Assembly (NCBI GenBank): GCA_017417055.1
Contig: JAFPZX010000191.1
Span: 1 to 55,913, forward strand
Direction of reading: 5' to 3'
Source of the DNA: Anaerolineaceae bacterium
Lineage (GTDB): Bacteria; Chloroflexota; Anaerolineae; Anaerolineales; Anaerolineaceae
DNA: 55,913 nt
Shown here: positions 17,195 to 25,143 of the stretch, one piece after another
Position numbering within the stretch: position 1 is the first letter of the stretch
Layout of the letters: every line of letters starts with the position of its first letter
Position numbers and translations under genes: made by a program
The notes under the pieces: model-generated
Told to the model about the DNA's origin: nothing
The model's database searches: none
The model's input: the letters and a program-made list of their open reading frames with translations, nothing else

Positions 17195-17949
17195 ATGTTG
17201 ACTCCTTCTCCATCCGTAAACCATTCTCCGAAAATATATGGGCCATTGTTATCCGTTTTCAGCGTCATATCCTCAAATCCTGCCATATCACGGATCATCC
17301 ACAGGGAATCAGCTGCTGCTTGAGGTATCTTTTCGGGATCCAGAGGAAAGAGTACAGACAGATCTGCCTGTTCCGCGTCAACCAAAGCCTGAACAAGCCA
17401 GAAGGATGCATTCATGTTACTCGGGATGCTGACCAGCAGCCCCTCATTCATAGGCAAAAGCCCCTCCTCGGGAGCAAGATCACCGATTACATCATATAGT
17501 TCACGAATGTTTTCAATATCATCCAATTCTGTGTCTGATTTGCGTGTATATAAAAATTCTGAGCAAAGGAACTTAGGAATGGCATAAATCACTTCGTCTA
17601 CGGTACAGGAATCCATAACGAACGGGAATATATCATCAATATTTTTAGCATCATTCCACGTAAGCGGAAGGAGCAGACCCTGTTTCAGATAATTATTCAT
17701 ATAAACAGTGTCATAAACGAACACATCTGCGTTTTCGGGAAGTGTCTCGGAATAGCAGTCCCAATCTGAAAATTTTAGCTGAACTTCCGGATGGCGCTTC
17801 TCCCATTCCTCGCTGATCGCTGATTTGAAGCGTGAAAGGTCCGGTACATATGGGTAAAGGGCAAGCGTAAGAACTACTTTCGCCTGTGCAGAAACATGGC
17901 AGACAGGGATCAGCACCAGAATAATCAGTAAAAATATAATTCTTTTCAA
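17191..17949 (-). pseudogene. thiaminase I-like secreted protein, C-terminally truncated
   Basis: After a signal peptide (about 22 residues) the 252-aa product closely follows thiaminase I (thiamine pyridinylase) from memory of the family. Matching blocks are LALYPYVPDLSRF, LKFSDWDCY, DVFVYDTVYM, IPKFLCSEFLYTRK and ENIRELYDVIGD. The nucleophilic Cys corresponds to Cys129 in IPKFLC. The frame stops at GEWFTDGEG, where the family normally continues for about 150 residues including the catalytic Glu. The stop falls in the start region of the nitroreductase gene. A TTG start with GAGG is used. It is probably inactive, and may now be only a thiamin-pyrimidine or general binding protein. Classing it as a pseudogene is inference. 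Confidence 0.65.
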
Positions 17950-17956
17950 TTTTACC

Positions 17957-18010
17957 TCATAGTTTTAGCTATTAGCTATTAGCTATTAGTTATTAGCTGT
18001 TGGTTATTAG
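17957..18010. repeat. short tandem TAGCTAT repeat
   Basis: Four or more imperfect copies of the 7-nt unit GCTATTA follow one another upstream of the thiaminase-like gene. This is a slippage-prone intergenic repeat. Confidence 0.7.
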
Positions 18011-18096
18011 CTCATTGATGATAGCAGGTAGATTAATCATTGCCATCAGCCACTAACTACCAAATATCAACTTCTCACTCCTCACTCCTAACTATA

Positions 18097-18510
18097 TCAT
18101 AGCACCATAATCAGCGTACCCGCAGTGATCAGAATGCAGCCAACCGCAGATTTTAAAGTAAACTGCTCGTGCAGGAACACAAAGGCAAGTATCAGCGTGA
18201 TGACTACGCTAAGTTTGTCGATCGGCACCACTTTCGACGCTTCGCCAATCTGCAGTGCCTTGTAGTAGCAGAGCCATGAAGCACCGGTGGCGAGCCCGGA
18301 AAGGATCAGAAAGATCCAACTCCTTTTGCTGATTTCACTGATGCCGCTCTGTGCGTTGGTCAGGAAAACCATCCCCCATGACATGACCAATACCACTGCT
18401 GTCCTGATCGCCGTTGCCAGATTGGAATTTACCCCTTCAATTCCGATTTTTGCCAGTATCGATGTCAGCGCGGCAAAAATCGCCGATCCAAGTGCAAACC
18501 AAAACCACAT
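18097..18510 (-). CDS. small EamA (DMT superfamily) membrane protein
   Basis: A 137-aa protein with four to five transmembrane segments forms a single EamA unit: MWFWFALGSAIFAALTSILAKIG at the start and LSVVITLILAFVFLHEQFTLKSAVGCILITAGTL at the end. Standard transporters have two such units, so this would act as a dimer, like small multidrug-resistance type exporters. ATG 18510 has a strong GGGAGGTGG Shine-Dalgarno. The substrate is unknown. Confidence 0.85.
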   Translation of the reverse strand: MWFWFALGSAIFAALTSILAKIGIEGVNSNLATAIRTAVVLVMSWGMVFLTNAQSGISEISKRSWIFLILSGLATGASWLCYYKALQIGEASKVVPIDKLSVVITLILAFVFLHEQFTLKSAVGCILITAGTLIMVL

Positions 18511-18541
18511 ACTTCCACCTCCCCTGTTGATCTTACTGCAA

Positions 18542-19135
18542 TTAATCATAATCTGTACGGATTGTAAAGCAATCAGGCAAATTATGGATTTCTTTTTTCA
18601 AAAAACCCGGATAAAAATATGAAGTTTGTAAATTTTCAAATGAAAGCCATTCAAAATCAAGAATATGACTTCCCTCATTCAGTGTAAAATGCTCTCCTTT
18701 ATTCAGCAGATCTGTTTTTGAAAAATCCATTAAAAAATAGATACAGATTTCATGATAGTTCAGACTGTCAACATCTTCTGTAAAAAAGTTTTGAACGAAC
18801 CATAATGGACGGACTATTTCCGGTGAAATGTGCAGTTCTTCATCCAATTCCCGAAGAATTGCATGCTCCGCTGTTTCTCCCATCTGAATCCGGCCGCCGG
18901 GCAAATAAAAATAAGGTGAACGTTCATCTTTCATTACAAGAATCTTGTTATTGGAAATAATAACAGCAGCGGCTCTGTAATTGAATTTAGATATATTGGT
19001 TGTATAAGTAATGTCCATATTAACATTTATAACAGAATGGCGATTCATTTCTGCCGGTGTTATGTTGTTTATTAAAAATTGTTTTACATTAGTGTTGCTT
19101 GCAATCATCTTTGTAGTGCCGACAATTTTATACAT
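18542..19135 (-). CDS. Nudix hydrolase
   Basis: The Nudix box GX5EX7REX2EEXG is fully present in GGRIQMGETAEHAILRELDEELHI, so the 197-aa (or shorter) protein should hydrolyse a nucleoside-diphosphate-linked substrate with Mg2+ or Mn2+. The domain starts near NYRAAAVIISNNKILVMKDERSPYFYLPGG. The start is uncertain: ATG 19135 gives a long N-terminal extension, while ATG codons at about 19048 and 19018 would give more usual lengths. None has a clear Shine-Dalgarno. The substrate cannot be predicted. Confidence 0.88.
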   Translation of the reverse strand: MYKIVGTTKMIASNTNVKQFLINNITPAEMNRHSVINVNMDITYTTNISKFNYRAAAVIISNNKILVMKDERSPYFYLPGGRIQMGETAEHAILRELDEELHISPEIVRPLWFVQNFFTEDVDSLNYHEICIYFLMDFSKTDLLNKGEHFTLNEGSHILDFEWLSFENLQTSYFYPGFLKKEIHNLPDCFTIRTDYD

Positions 19136-19249
19136 TATAATCTAATACAAAAACCTTGAATTTGTAAGAATAAAAAATTGACAGGTTTTTTCATAAAATA
19201 TTATCGTTACAAATTACAAATCACAAACAACCAAAATATCATAATTTTC

Positions 19250-19277
19250 TTGCAATACCCAGAATCTGTGCTAAAAT
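19250..19277 (+). promoter_or_regulatory. promoter of tRNA-His
   Basis: TTGCAA (19250-19255) and TAAAAT (19272-19277) are separated by 16 nt and end 17 nt before the tRNA, a good sigma70-type arrangement. Confidence 0.6.
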
Positions 19278-19294
19278 AATAAAGTCTTCAATAT

Positions 19295-19367
19295 GGAGGC
19301 TGTAGCTCAATGGCAGAGCGCTTGTCTGTGGAACAAGATGTTGTGGGTTCGAGCCCCACCAGCCTCC
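19295..19367 (+). tRNA. tRNA-His (anticodon GTG)
   Basis: The cloverleaf is complete. An acceptor stem GAGGCTG pairs with CAGCCTC, and the D arm contains AGCTCAATGGCAGAGC. The anticodon stem CTTGT/ACAAG encloses CTGTGGA with anticodon GTG, and the T arm is GTGGG-TTCGAGC-CCCAC. The extra G at position -1 (19295) faces C73, the hallmark of histidine tRNA. CCA is not encoded. Its 3' end is the likely integration site of the element that follows. Confidence 0.97.
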
Positions 19368-19372
19368 CTTGG
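19345..19372 (+). other. candidate attachment site (attL) at the tRNA 3' end
   Basis: The T arm and acceptor 3' strand of tRNA-His, directly upstream of the recombinase gene, is the usual crossover site for this recombinase class. It is inferred from position only, as the partner repeat was not found. Confidence 0.45.
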
Positions 19373-19435
19373 TGCCACTTCCTGCTTAGTTTTACGAGTA
19401 ATTTCGGTTTTTGTAAACTCTAGCAGGAGGAAAAA

Positions 19436-20404
19436 ATGGCAAATTACCGCAAATTCAACATCTTGTCGACAAAAAAAAATTGTTGTGGCCCCACCGTTGG
19501 TGAGGCCCTTTCTGCTTTTATCATGTCCAAAAAGTCCATGAATTGCACAAAGCAGACTGTACGTTCCTACACCGATTGTCTTCGCCCTTTCCAAACATTT
19601 TGCGATCACCAGGGAATAAAAAATCTTGAAGAGATTGATAATTTTTTTGTTGATCGTTATTTCGCGGATATGAGAGACAAAGGACATTCTGATGGCGGGA
19701 TGCATGCCTACTATCGCAGTCTCCGCACTTTTATGAACTGGTCCTGGTCAGTTTATAATTTCAACAGTATTTGTCCTACCAATATATCTAAAGTCAAAGC
19801 TCCTCCTGCAAATCCTATTCCAGGTATTCCAGAAGAAGCTGTAATATCAATTCTTGAAGAAGCAAAACATACTGAATACCCTCAGCGTGATGTTGCTTTT
19901 ATTATGTTTCTTGTTGATACAGGTGCAAGAAAGCAGGAAGCAGCAGATGTGAAAATTAAAGATATAAATTTGGAAACAGGTGAAGTCTTTATTGAATATG
20001 GAAAAGGCCGGAAAAACAGGTATGTTCATATTGGATATAAAACCAGAAAAGCTATTTCAGATTATCTCGACACTGTTGATAACAAAAAACCAGACAATAA
20101 ATTATGGATTTCAAAAGATGGATATCAAATGTCGGCCGCAGGTTTGAATGAAATTCTTCGCAGGATCCAGGCTAATCTGAAAATTGATCCAATGTATTCA
20201 ATGCATGATTTTCGCAGATTTTGTGCATTAAATATGTATCGTGAATCACATGATTTGCTGTTAGTAAGTCTTTACCTTGGACATGCATCAGTTGAAGTTA
20301 CAAGAAGGTATTTGAATATTGACCGCGATGATATGCATGCTTTTGGTGAAAATTTCAGTAATATAGATAAGATCTCGGTAATCAGACCTAAACGAAATAA
20401 TTAA
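19436..20404 (+). CDS. tyrosine recombinase / integrase
   Basis: The 322-aa site-specific recombinase has an N-terminal SAM-like core-binding domain (about 20-110) and a catalytic domain with the expected residues. These are Arg in DTGARKQEAADV, Lys in GKGRKNRYVHI, His-x-x-Arg in HDFRRF, His in LGHASVEVTRRY, and the nucleophile Tyr in RYLNID. It should integrate and excise the element at the adjacent tRNA-His gene. AGGAGG precedes ATG 19436. A strong terminator follows. Confidence 0.93.
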   Translation: MANYRKFNILSTKKNCCGPTVGEALSAFIMSKKSMNCTKQTVRSYTDCLRPFQTFCDHQGIKNLEEIDNFFVDRYFADMRDKGHSDGGMHAYYRSLRTFMNWSWSVYNFNSICPTNISKVKAPPANPIPGIPEEAVISILEEAKHTEYPQRDVAFIMFLVDTGARKQEAADVKIKDINLETGEVFIEYGKGRKNRYVHIGYKTRKAISDYLDTVDNKKPDNKLWISKDGYQMSAAGLNEILRRIQANLKIDPMYSMHDFRRFCALNMYRESHDLLLVSLYLGHASVEVTRRYLNIDRDDMHAFGENFSNIDKISVIRPKRNN

Positions 20405-20419
20405 ATTCAGATGCAGACT

Positions 20420-20458
20420 AAACAAACCGCTATATAAGAAAATAATAGCGGTTTGTTT
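20420..20458 (+). terminator. terminator after the recombinase gene
   Basis: A perfect 14-bp stem (AAACAAACCGCTAT and its complement) with an 11-nt loop lies 16 nt after the stop codon and ends in TTT. Confidence 0.8.
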
Positions 20459-20546
20459 CAATTAAAGATTTTATTCATTTATAAGGATTACTTGTCAATT
20501 TGTATTATTCATGAATCTAACACTTGTCTTTATTTTGAGGATTTAT

Positions 20547-20900
20547 ATGGATAATGCGCAGACAATAATAGATTCAAAAAATCAATTGATACATATACTT
20601 GAGAGAGAACTGGAAACAATCCGCTCTGAGAATGATCTTCTCAAAAGAGAATTATATTCAGTTCGTACCAGACTTGATAATTATCGATATCAGTACGGAA
20701 GAAGGAAGTTTTATTCACCGGATGAAATAGCAAGTATTCTAAATGTATCAAAACCAACAATATTGAATTACGTGAAAAAAGGAATTCTAAAAAGCACTGT
20801 ATTGGAAGATCCTGAAGGACAAAGAAAAACCTATCGAATTTCCGAATCAGACTTTTGTGAATTTATTGGAACCTGTCCATCTAAAATGTTGGATTTATAA
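20547..20900 (+). CDS. coiled-coil plus helix-turn-helix protein (excisionase/MerR-like)
   Basis: The 117-aa protein has a heptad-rich N-terminal coiled coil (about residues 5-45, LIHILERELETIRSENDLLK) and a C-terminal winged-helix DNA-binding domain (FYSPDEIASILNVSKPTILNYVKKGIL, then RKTYRISESDFCEFI) of the MerR/excisionase HTH_17 type. ATG 20547 is chosen because GAGG lies six bases in front; the ATG at 20511 lacks one. Its place between two recombinase genes suggests a recombination directionality factor or a regulator of excision. Confidence 0.8.
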   Translation: MDNAQTIIDSKNQLIHILERELETIRSENDLLKRELYSVRTRLDNYRYQYGRRKFYSPDEIASILNVSKPTILNYVKKGILKSTVLEDPEGQRKTYRISESDFCEFIGTCPSKMLDL

Positions 20901-20924
20901 AATACGAAGTTCAGAGGAATAATT

Positions 20925-21914
20925 ATGCCCAGTAATAGAATCAAGGCAATAAAAAACCATAATATAGATCTTCTGATGACATATCTTGAAAATTATAACG
21001 AAATCAACCAAATGCATGGTGCATATAAAAATTATACTTCTATGATACTTGGTTGGGCTGGTGACAGAGATATTCTGAAAGCGCCGGAATTTAGGTTGAC
21101 ATTTGCAGAATATCTGAAAGAAAAGTCAAGTCAATCAGGCAAACAATATGCAGAAAACTATGTCTACTCAGCCTGTTTGTTTGCAAGAGATTTTTTTAGG
21201 TATTGTAAATCAGTTCTTCCTGAAGAAGATACTGAAATACTATCTGATTTTTGGGTAAAAAATATTGTTCCGGGAAGATCTTCTGCTAAACGATTAAGCT
21301 TTAATTGGCTTACGGAAGAAAACCTTGTATCTATAATGGAATTGAAAACTGATCAAGAAAGATTAAGAAGAGCTCAGGCTGCAATTTTGCTTGCATCAAT
21401 AACAGGAATGACACGAGTTTCGCTTCTTTCAATACCGATAAAAGAAATTGACTTCTCAAATTTGCTTGTTTACCAATATCCTGAGCGTGGTGTTTATACT
21501 GAAAAATTTGCATCAGGTACAACACACATTTTTCCAGACTATAGAATAATTGATTTCTTGAATGATTATAGGAATAAGTTATTGAATGTTGTTCCCGATG
21601 AGAGCACCTGGTATGTCAGACTATCGAGGCATGGTATTCCACAGCCAGTCAAATTTGGGCCAATTACTCCTGAAAATCAAAAAGATGCTTATTTATTTGC
21701 AATTGCACCATATGGAAAATTGAAAGAGGATTTATCAACTATTAGCAGGTTATGTAAAATTCCTCAAATTACCATGACAATCGTCCAAAACACCTTTATT
21801 TTTAGAAGATTGAAATGCGGAGCTTCCCAAAATGATATTTGTTGTATAACTCAAGATCTTTTATTACGCAGTGACAGGGCAGTAAAACAGTGTTTGAAAT
21901 ATTTGCAAGGCTGA
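20925..21914 (+). CDS. degenerate tyrosine-recombinase-like protein
   Basis: The 329-aa protein has the two-domain layout of a phage integrase (N-terminal helical domain about 10-110, catalytic-like domain from about 140). It keeps the first Arg in ASITGMTRVSLLSIPIKEIDF and a Tyr near the C-terminus (CLKYLQG). The His-x-x-Arg box seems replaced by TIVQNTFIFRRL, and no LGH motif is visible. It may be inactive and act as a regulator or structural partner of the first recombinase. It is 24 nt downstream of the HTH gene and probably cotranscribed with it. Confidence 0.6.
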   Translation: MPSNRIKAIKNHNIDLLMTYLENYNEINQMHGAYKNYTSMILGWAGDRDILKAPEFRLTFAEYLKEKSSQSGKQYAENYVYSACLFARDFFRYCKSVLPEEDTEILSDFWVKNIVPGRSSAKRLSFNWLTEENLVSIMELKTDQERLRRAQAAILLASITGMTRVSLLSIPIKEIDFSNLLVYQYPERGVYTEKFASGTTHIFPDYRIIDFLNDYRNKLLNVVPDESTWYVRLSRHGIPQPVKFGPITPENQKDAYLFAIAPYGKLKEDLSTISRLCKIPQITMTIVQNTFIFRRLKCGASQNDICCITQDLLLRSDRAVKQCLKYLQG

Positions 21915-21956
21915 AATAAAAATATATCGTATGTGAAACTATTGGAGAACCTCCAT

Positions 21957-21991
21957 AAAAATGCCGGATCTTATTATTCCGGCATTTTTGT
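21957..21991 (+). terminator. terminator after the degenerate recombinase
   Basis: A perfect 12-bp stem (AAAAATGCCGGA and its complement) with a 9-nt loop runs into TTTTTGTAT. Confidence 0.85.
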
Positions 21992-22051
21992 ATCAGATGC
22001 CTGTTTTACCTTTTTTATACTTTCCATAACTTTTGATGAAAGAGGTCAGTT

Positions 22052-24277
22052 ATGGAAATATATAAAAAATTATTGTTTTTTCTGTTTATTTTTACGTTTA
22101 CGGCATTTCCGGTTTTTGCAAGTGATAATTCACAGAATGATTTCGATGAATCTATTACCATTGACGGGAGAACGTATAAAGTCTCTCCGGATTTTGTAAT
22201 TCCTGCAGGAATTGATAAAGACTCGCCCGTAAAGCTGAACTTTTCCGATGAGACGCATGAATTGCTGAGTATTGAACGCCTGATCGAAGATGATTCAGAC
22301 AGCAATGATATGGAGTACCACTTCGGAATTGTGAATGCCATCACCCGCGCTAATACCGATCTGGAATACCGTGTGTATGTGGACGGAGTCGGATATCTGT
22401 TTACCAGGAATACCAGGATTGATGAGCGGATTGCTTTTCTCGACAAATACGCATCGGTTGCTCTTGTAACAAAAAACGGGGAAGCTGTCATCTGCCGTGT
22501 TTTATCTTCAAATACAGCCATACCGGGAAAAGACATATTTTTCGGAAAAGTTGAACACGCCAGGAAAGAAGATAATTTCTATACGCTGACCATTGACGGA
22601 GAGAACTATGTGATCGATGCCGAAACCAATACGATCGGAACAGTAATGATTCCTGAAACATGGGTTTTCGGCTACAGGATCAATGAAAAAGTCAGGTTCA
22701 TTTCTGCAATTACAGAAGAGTTTCCCAATCCGGCAGAAGCCGAATCATTTCAGGGATTTGTGAACTTTGTCGGAGATATCGGAGAGAACGGCTCTTTTTA
22801 TATCACTGTCGGTGATACTACACTGCGTGTTCTTCCCGATACAGCAATAAAAGGATCTGTTTCACAGGGCGATTATGTATCCGGTTTCAGAATCAAAAAA
22901 GACATTCTCCTTTTGAAAAAGCCGGTGCTCACCTTTGATAAATCCCGCTTTGAAGTCTATTATCAGGTCATTGATGATGTTGTATCCGTCCGGGATATAA
23001 ACTCCCCAACCGGGCAATCCGTCGTTTCAATTATTCTTGGAGAAAGGGAAATTGAAATCAACTCCTTTACGAATGTTGTCGGAGAATTGAAGAAAGGCGT
23101 GCCGGCAATAGCGGTGCTGTGCGACGGAATTGTAAAGATTGTAGTTGTCTGTGACACCGTTGATGGCGGAAAAGTTCCTGTTTCCGGTTTTATTTCTTCG
23201 ATTGCCGGGACCGCACCGAATTATTCACTTGTCATTGAGGGAAAGACATATTCCACATCATTTGTAACTGTTATCGCTGCCGAAAAGGCTATGGAACCCG
23301 GGATTCAGGTAGCAGGCATCGCGGACCGCGAGGGATTATTTGATCTCCTGACATGTTACGGCTCTGTTCTTCCTGAAGGCAGCCGGAATCACTATACAGG
23401 TGTTATTTCCAAAATAGCCGTGAATGCTTTCCAGATTGATGACCGGGTCATTGATTATGATTCGGAAACGATTATTTCAGGTTCATTTACAGAAGGAAAA
23501 TACGCGCTTGTCTCACTGGAAGGCGAATATGCCGATGTGATCTATATTCTTCCGGATGATTATTCTGATTTCGATTATCATACCGCATCCGGAGTTCTGA
23601 ACGGAATAAGCACTGAGTACAGTAATGGTAAGAAAGCAATCCGACTGGATGAGACCGTTTATTATATAGATTCAGATACCACTATCAGCAGGAACCTTGC
23701 CTATGATGAGATCGGGACTGTTCTATATAAAGGGCTGAATCAGGTATCAATCATCGATGTTCTTCCCAAGCCGGTCGATAAAGGCGCGAAGTTTTCCGGA
23801 AAGATCACGGGCGTAAACAGCAGTCTGTCAGGGGATGATTTATCCGTTACTGTTGGAGGAGCGGTTTATGCCGTCTCTCCTGTTGCGGCCTACATCGGCT
23901 TTTCAGATTTTTCACGTCTCAGTACCGGAGCCAATGTGGAAGGATATGTTTATGGAAATGATATCCTCGCGGTAAGGCTGATCAGGGGTGCGGGATTATT
24001 CGGAATCCTGAATCCGCCGTGGATCGAATATGTCCTGGCGGGATGTACCCTGGCCATTTTTCTGGTTTTTATCCTTCTTTCCGCGATAAGAAACAGAATC
24101 ACAAAGCATACCGGATCGCCTGAAGAAGGGCCCGGGAATACGATCATACTTCATGAAGAAAACGGTCAGATCAACAGTTACACCGTCGATGAATCACTGT
24201 TTGATTACATCTCATGTCTGAACGAGAAGAAAATTACCGTCAGAGTCCGCTGCGGAAAAATCATTGAAGTACAGTAA
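22052..24277 (+). CDS. large membrane-anchored secreted repeat protein
   Basis: The 741-aa protein has an N-terminal signal peptide (to about residue 24, VFAS), a long extracellular beta-rich region, a single transmembrane helix near residue 670 (WIEYVLAGCTLAIFLVFILLSAI) and a cytoplasmic tail of about 55 residues. The outer region repeats a loose unit of about 90 residues of the type G-x-I/V-x-x-I...Y-x-L-x-I-x-G-x-x-Y-x-V-x-x-x-T, e.g. EDNFYTLTIDGENYVIDAETNTI. I recognise no family. The protein at 25144-26751 is a shorter paralogue with the same topology and a similar tail (ITV.V..GKIIEV), and a DsbA-like gene sits between them. A surface sensor, adhesion or assembly role is speculation. 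Confidence 0.65.
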   Translation: MEIYKKLLFFLFIFTFTAFPVFASDNSQNDFDESITIDGRTYKVSPDFVIPAGIDKDSPVKLNFSDETHELLSIERLIEDDSDSNDMEYHFGIVNAITRANTDLEYRVYVDGVGYLFTRNTRIDERIAFLDKYASVALVTKNGEAVICRVLSSNTAIPGKDIFFGKVEHARKEDNFYTLTIDGENYVIDAETNTIGTVMIPETWVFGYRINEKVRFISAITEEFPNPAEAESFQGFVNFVGDIGENGSFYITVGDTTLRVLPDTAIKGSVSQGDYVSGFRIKKDILLLKKPVLTFDKSRFEVYYQVIDDVVSVRDINSPTGQSVVSIILGEREIEINSFTNVVGELKKGVPAIAVLCDGIVKIVVVCDTVDGGKVPVSGFISSIAGTAPNYSLVIEGKTYSTSFVTVIAAEKAMEPGIQVAGIADREGLFDLLTCYGSVLPEGSRNHYTGVISKIAVNAFQIDDRVIDYDSETIISGSFTEGKYALVSLEGEYADVIYILPDDYSDFDYHTASGVLNGISTEYSNGKKAIRLDETVYYIDSDTTISRNLAYDEIGTVLYKGLNQVSIIDVLPKPVDKGAKFSGKITGVNSSLSGDDLSVTVGGAVYAVSPVAAYIGFSDFSRLSTGANVEGYVYGNDILAVRLIRGAGLFGILNPPWIEYVLAGCTLAIFLVFILLSAIRNRITKHTGSPEEGPGNTIILHEENGQINSYTVDESLFDYISCLNEKKITVRVRCGKIIEVQ

Positions 24278-24319
24278 TTCCTTTGTATCTTTTGAACAAC
24301 TTATTTTCAGGAGGAATAT

Positions 24320-25060
24320 ATGGAAAATACTGATGTCGCTTCAACCCGGGAACAAACAGAAGGGAAAAAACTGAATCTGTCCAGGATCCTTTTCTCGGTA
24401 TTGCTTGTACTGGCCTCACTGCTGCTTGGATTCTATACGGGGACCCGTTACGGACTTGACGTAGCTACAAACGCTGCGCTGGAATTTCTGGAATATAAAG
24501 CAGCGGATCCTGTGGAAATTGATCTCGAGAAGCTGGACTCCGAACCGGCAGCGGTTTACGGCAGTGGCGATGCTGACAAAACTGTAAAAGTATTTATTGA
24601 TCTTCAATGCCCGTCCTGCTCTACATTTATGGAAGAATCAATCAAAAATCTTCAGGAAGACAAAACTGTCAGAATTGAGTTTTACGATTATCCGTCTGAT
24701 GCTCATAAATACTCACGGCTTGCGGCAGCCTACACACGCTGCGCAGTCCAACAGGGCGTCGACTATCTGTCCTACATCGGACACCTGAACGCGGATTACA
24801 GTGAGTGGACATCAATGTTGAAAGAATCCAATGTGAGCGAATATCTGCTTCAGGCAGCAATAAAATACGGAGCTGATGAAGACATGATGAATCTCTGCGT
24901 AATCGGGAATGATGTTTACCAGGCAATTGATTCAAATGTCGCCAATGCCGCCGTATTGGGTGTAGAAGGAACACCAAGTTTTATCATCGGGAATCATCTG
25001 ATAACAGGCTATGTTTCCAGACGCACATTCAATTCAATGATGAATGAATTCAGCAACTAA
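24320..25060 (+). CDS. membrane-anchored DsbA-like thiol oxidoreductase
   Basis: In this 246-aa protein a transmembrane segment (about residues 25-45) anchors a DsbA/BdbD-type thioredoxin-fold domain outside the membrane. The redox motif CPSC is in FIDLQCPSCSTFMEE (around 95), and the cis-Pro loop is GVEGTPSFIIGNHLITGY near the C-terminus. It should catalyse disulfide formation or exchange in exported proteins. A strong GGAGG precedes the ATG. Its place between two secreted paralogues suggests that they, or the downstream envelope proteins, are clients. Confidence 0.85.
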   Translation: MENTDVASTREQTEGKKLNLSRILFSVLLVLASLLLGFYTGTRYGLDVATNAALEFLEYKAADPVEIDLEKLDSEPAAVYGSGDADKTVKVFIDLQCPSCSTFMEESIKNLQEDKTVRIEFYDYPSDAHKYSRLAAAYTRCAVQQGVDYLSYIGHLNADYSEWTSMLKESNVSEYLLQAAIKYGADEDMMNLCVIGNDVYQAIDSNVANAAVLGVEGTPSFIIGNHLITGYVSRRTFNSMMNEFSN

Positions 25061-25082
25061 GCCGAAACAAAATAAACTTACA

Positions 25083-25106
25083 GGAACCGCCATTCGGCGG
25101 TTTCTC
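25083..25106 (+). terminator. hairpin after the DsbA-like gene
   Basis: AACCGCC-ATTC-GGCGGTT (with outer wobble pairs) lies 25 nt after the stop codon, followed by TCTCTTTAG. It is a compact GC stem with a modest U tract, so partial read-through into the next gene is likely. Confidence 0.6.
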
Positions 25107-25143
25107 TTTAGTATCTTATTTTTGATATTCGGAGGAAAGATTT

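Noticed and set aside
19293-19541. 82-aa plus-strand ORF starting at the tRNA
   Set aside because: It runs through tRNA-His and into the recombinase gene in another frame, so coding is not credible.
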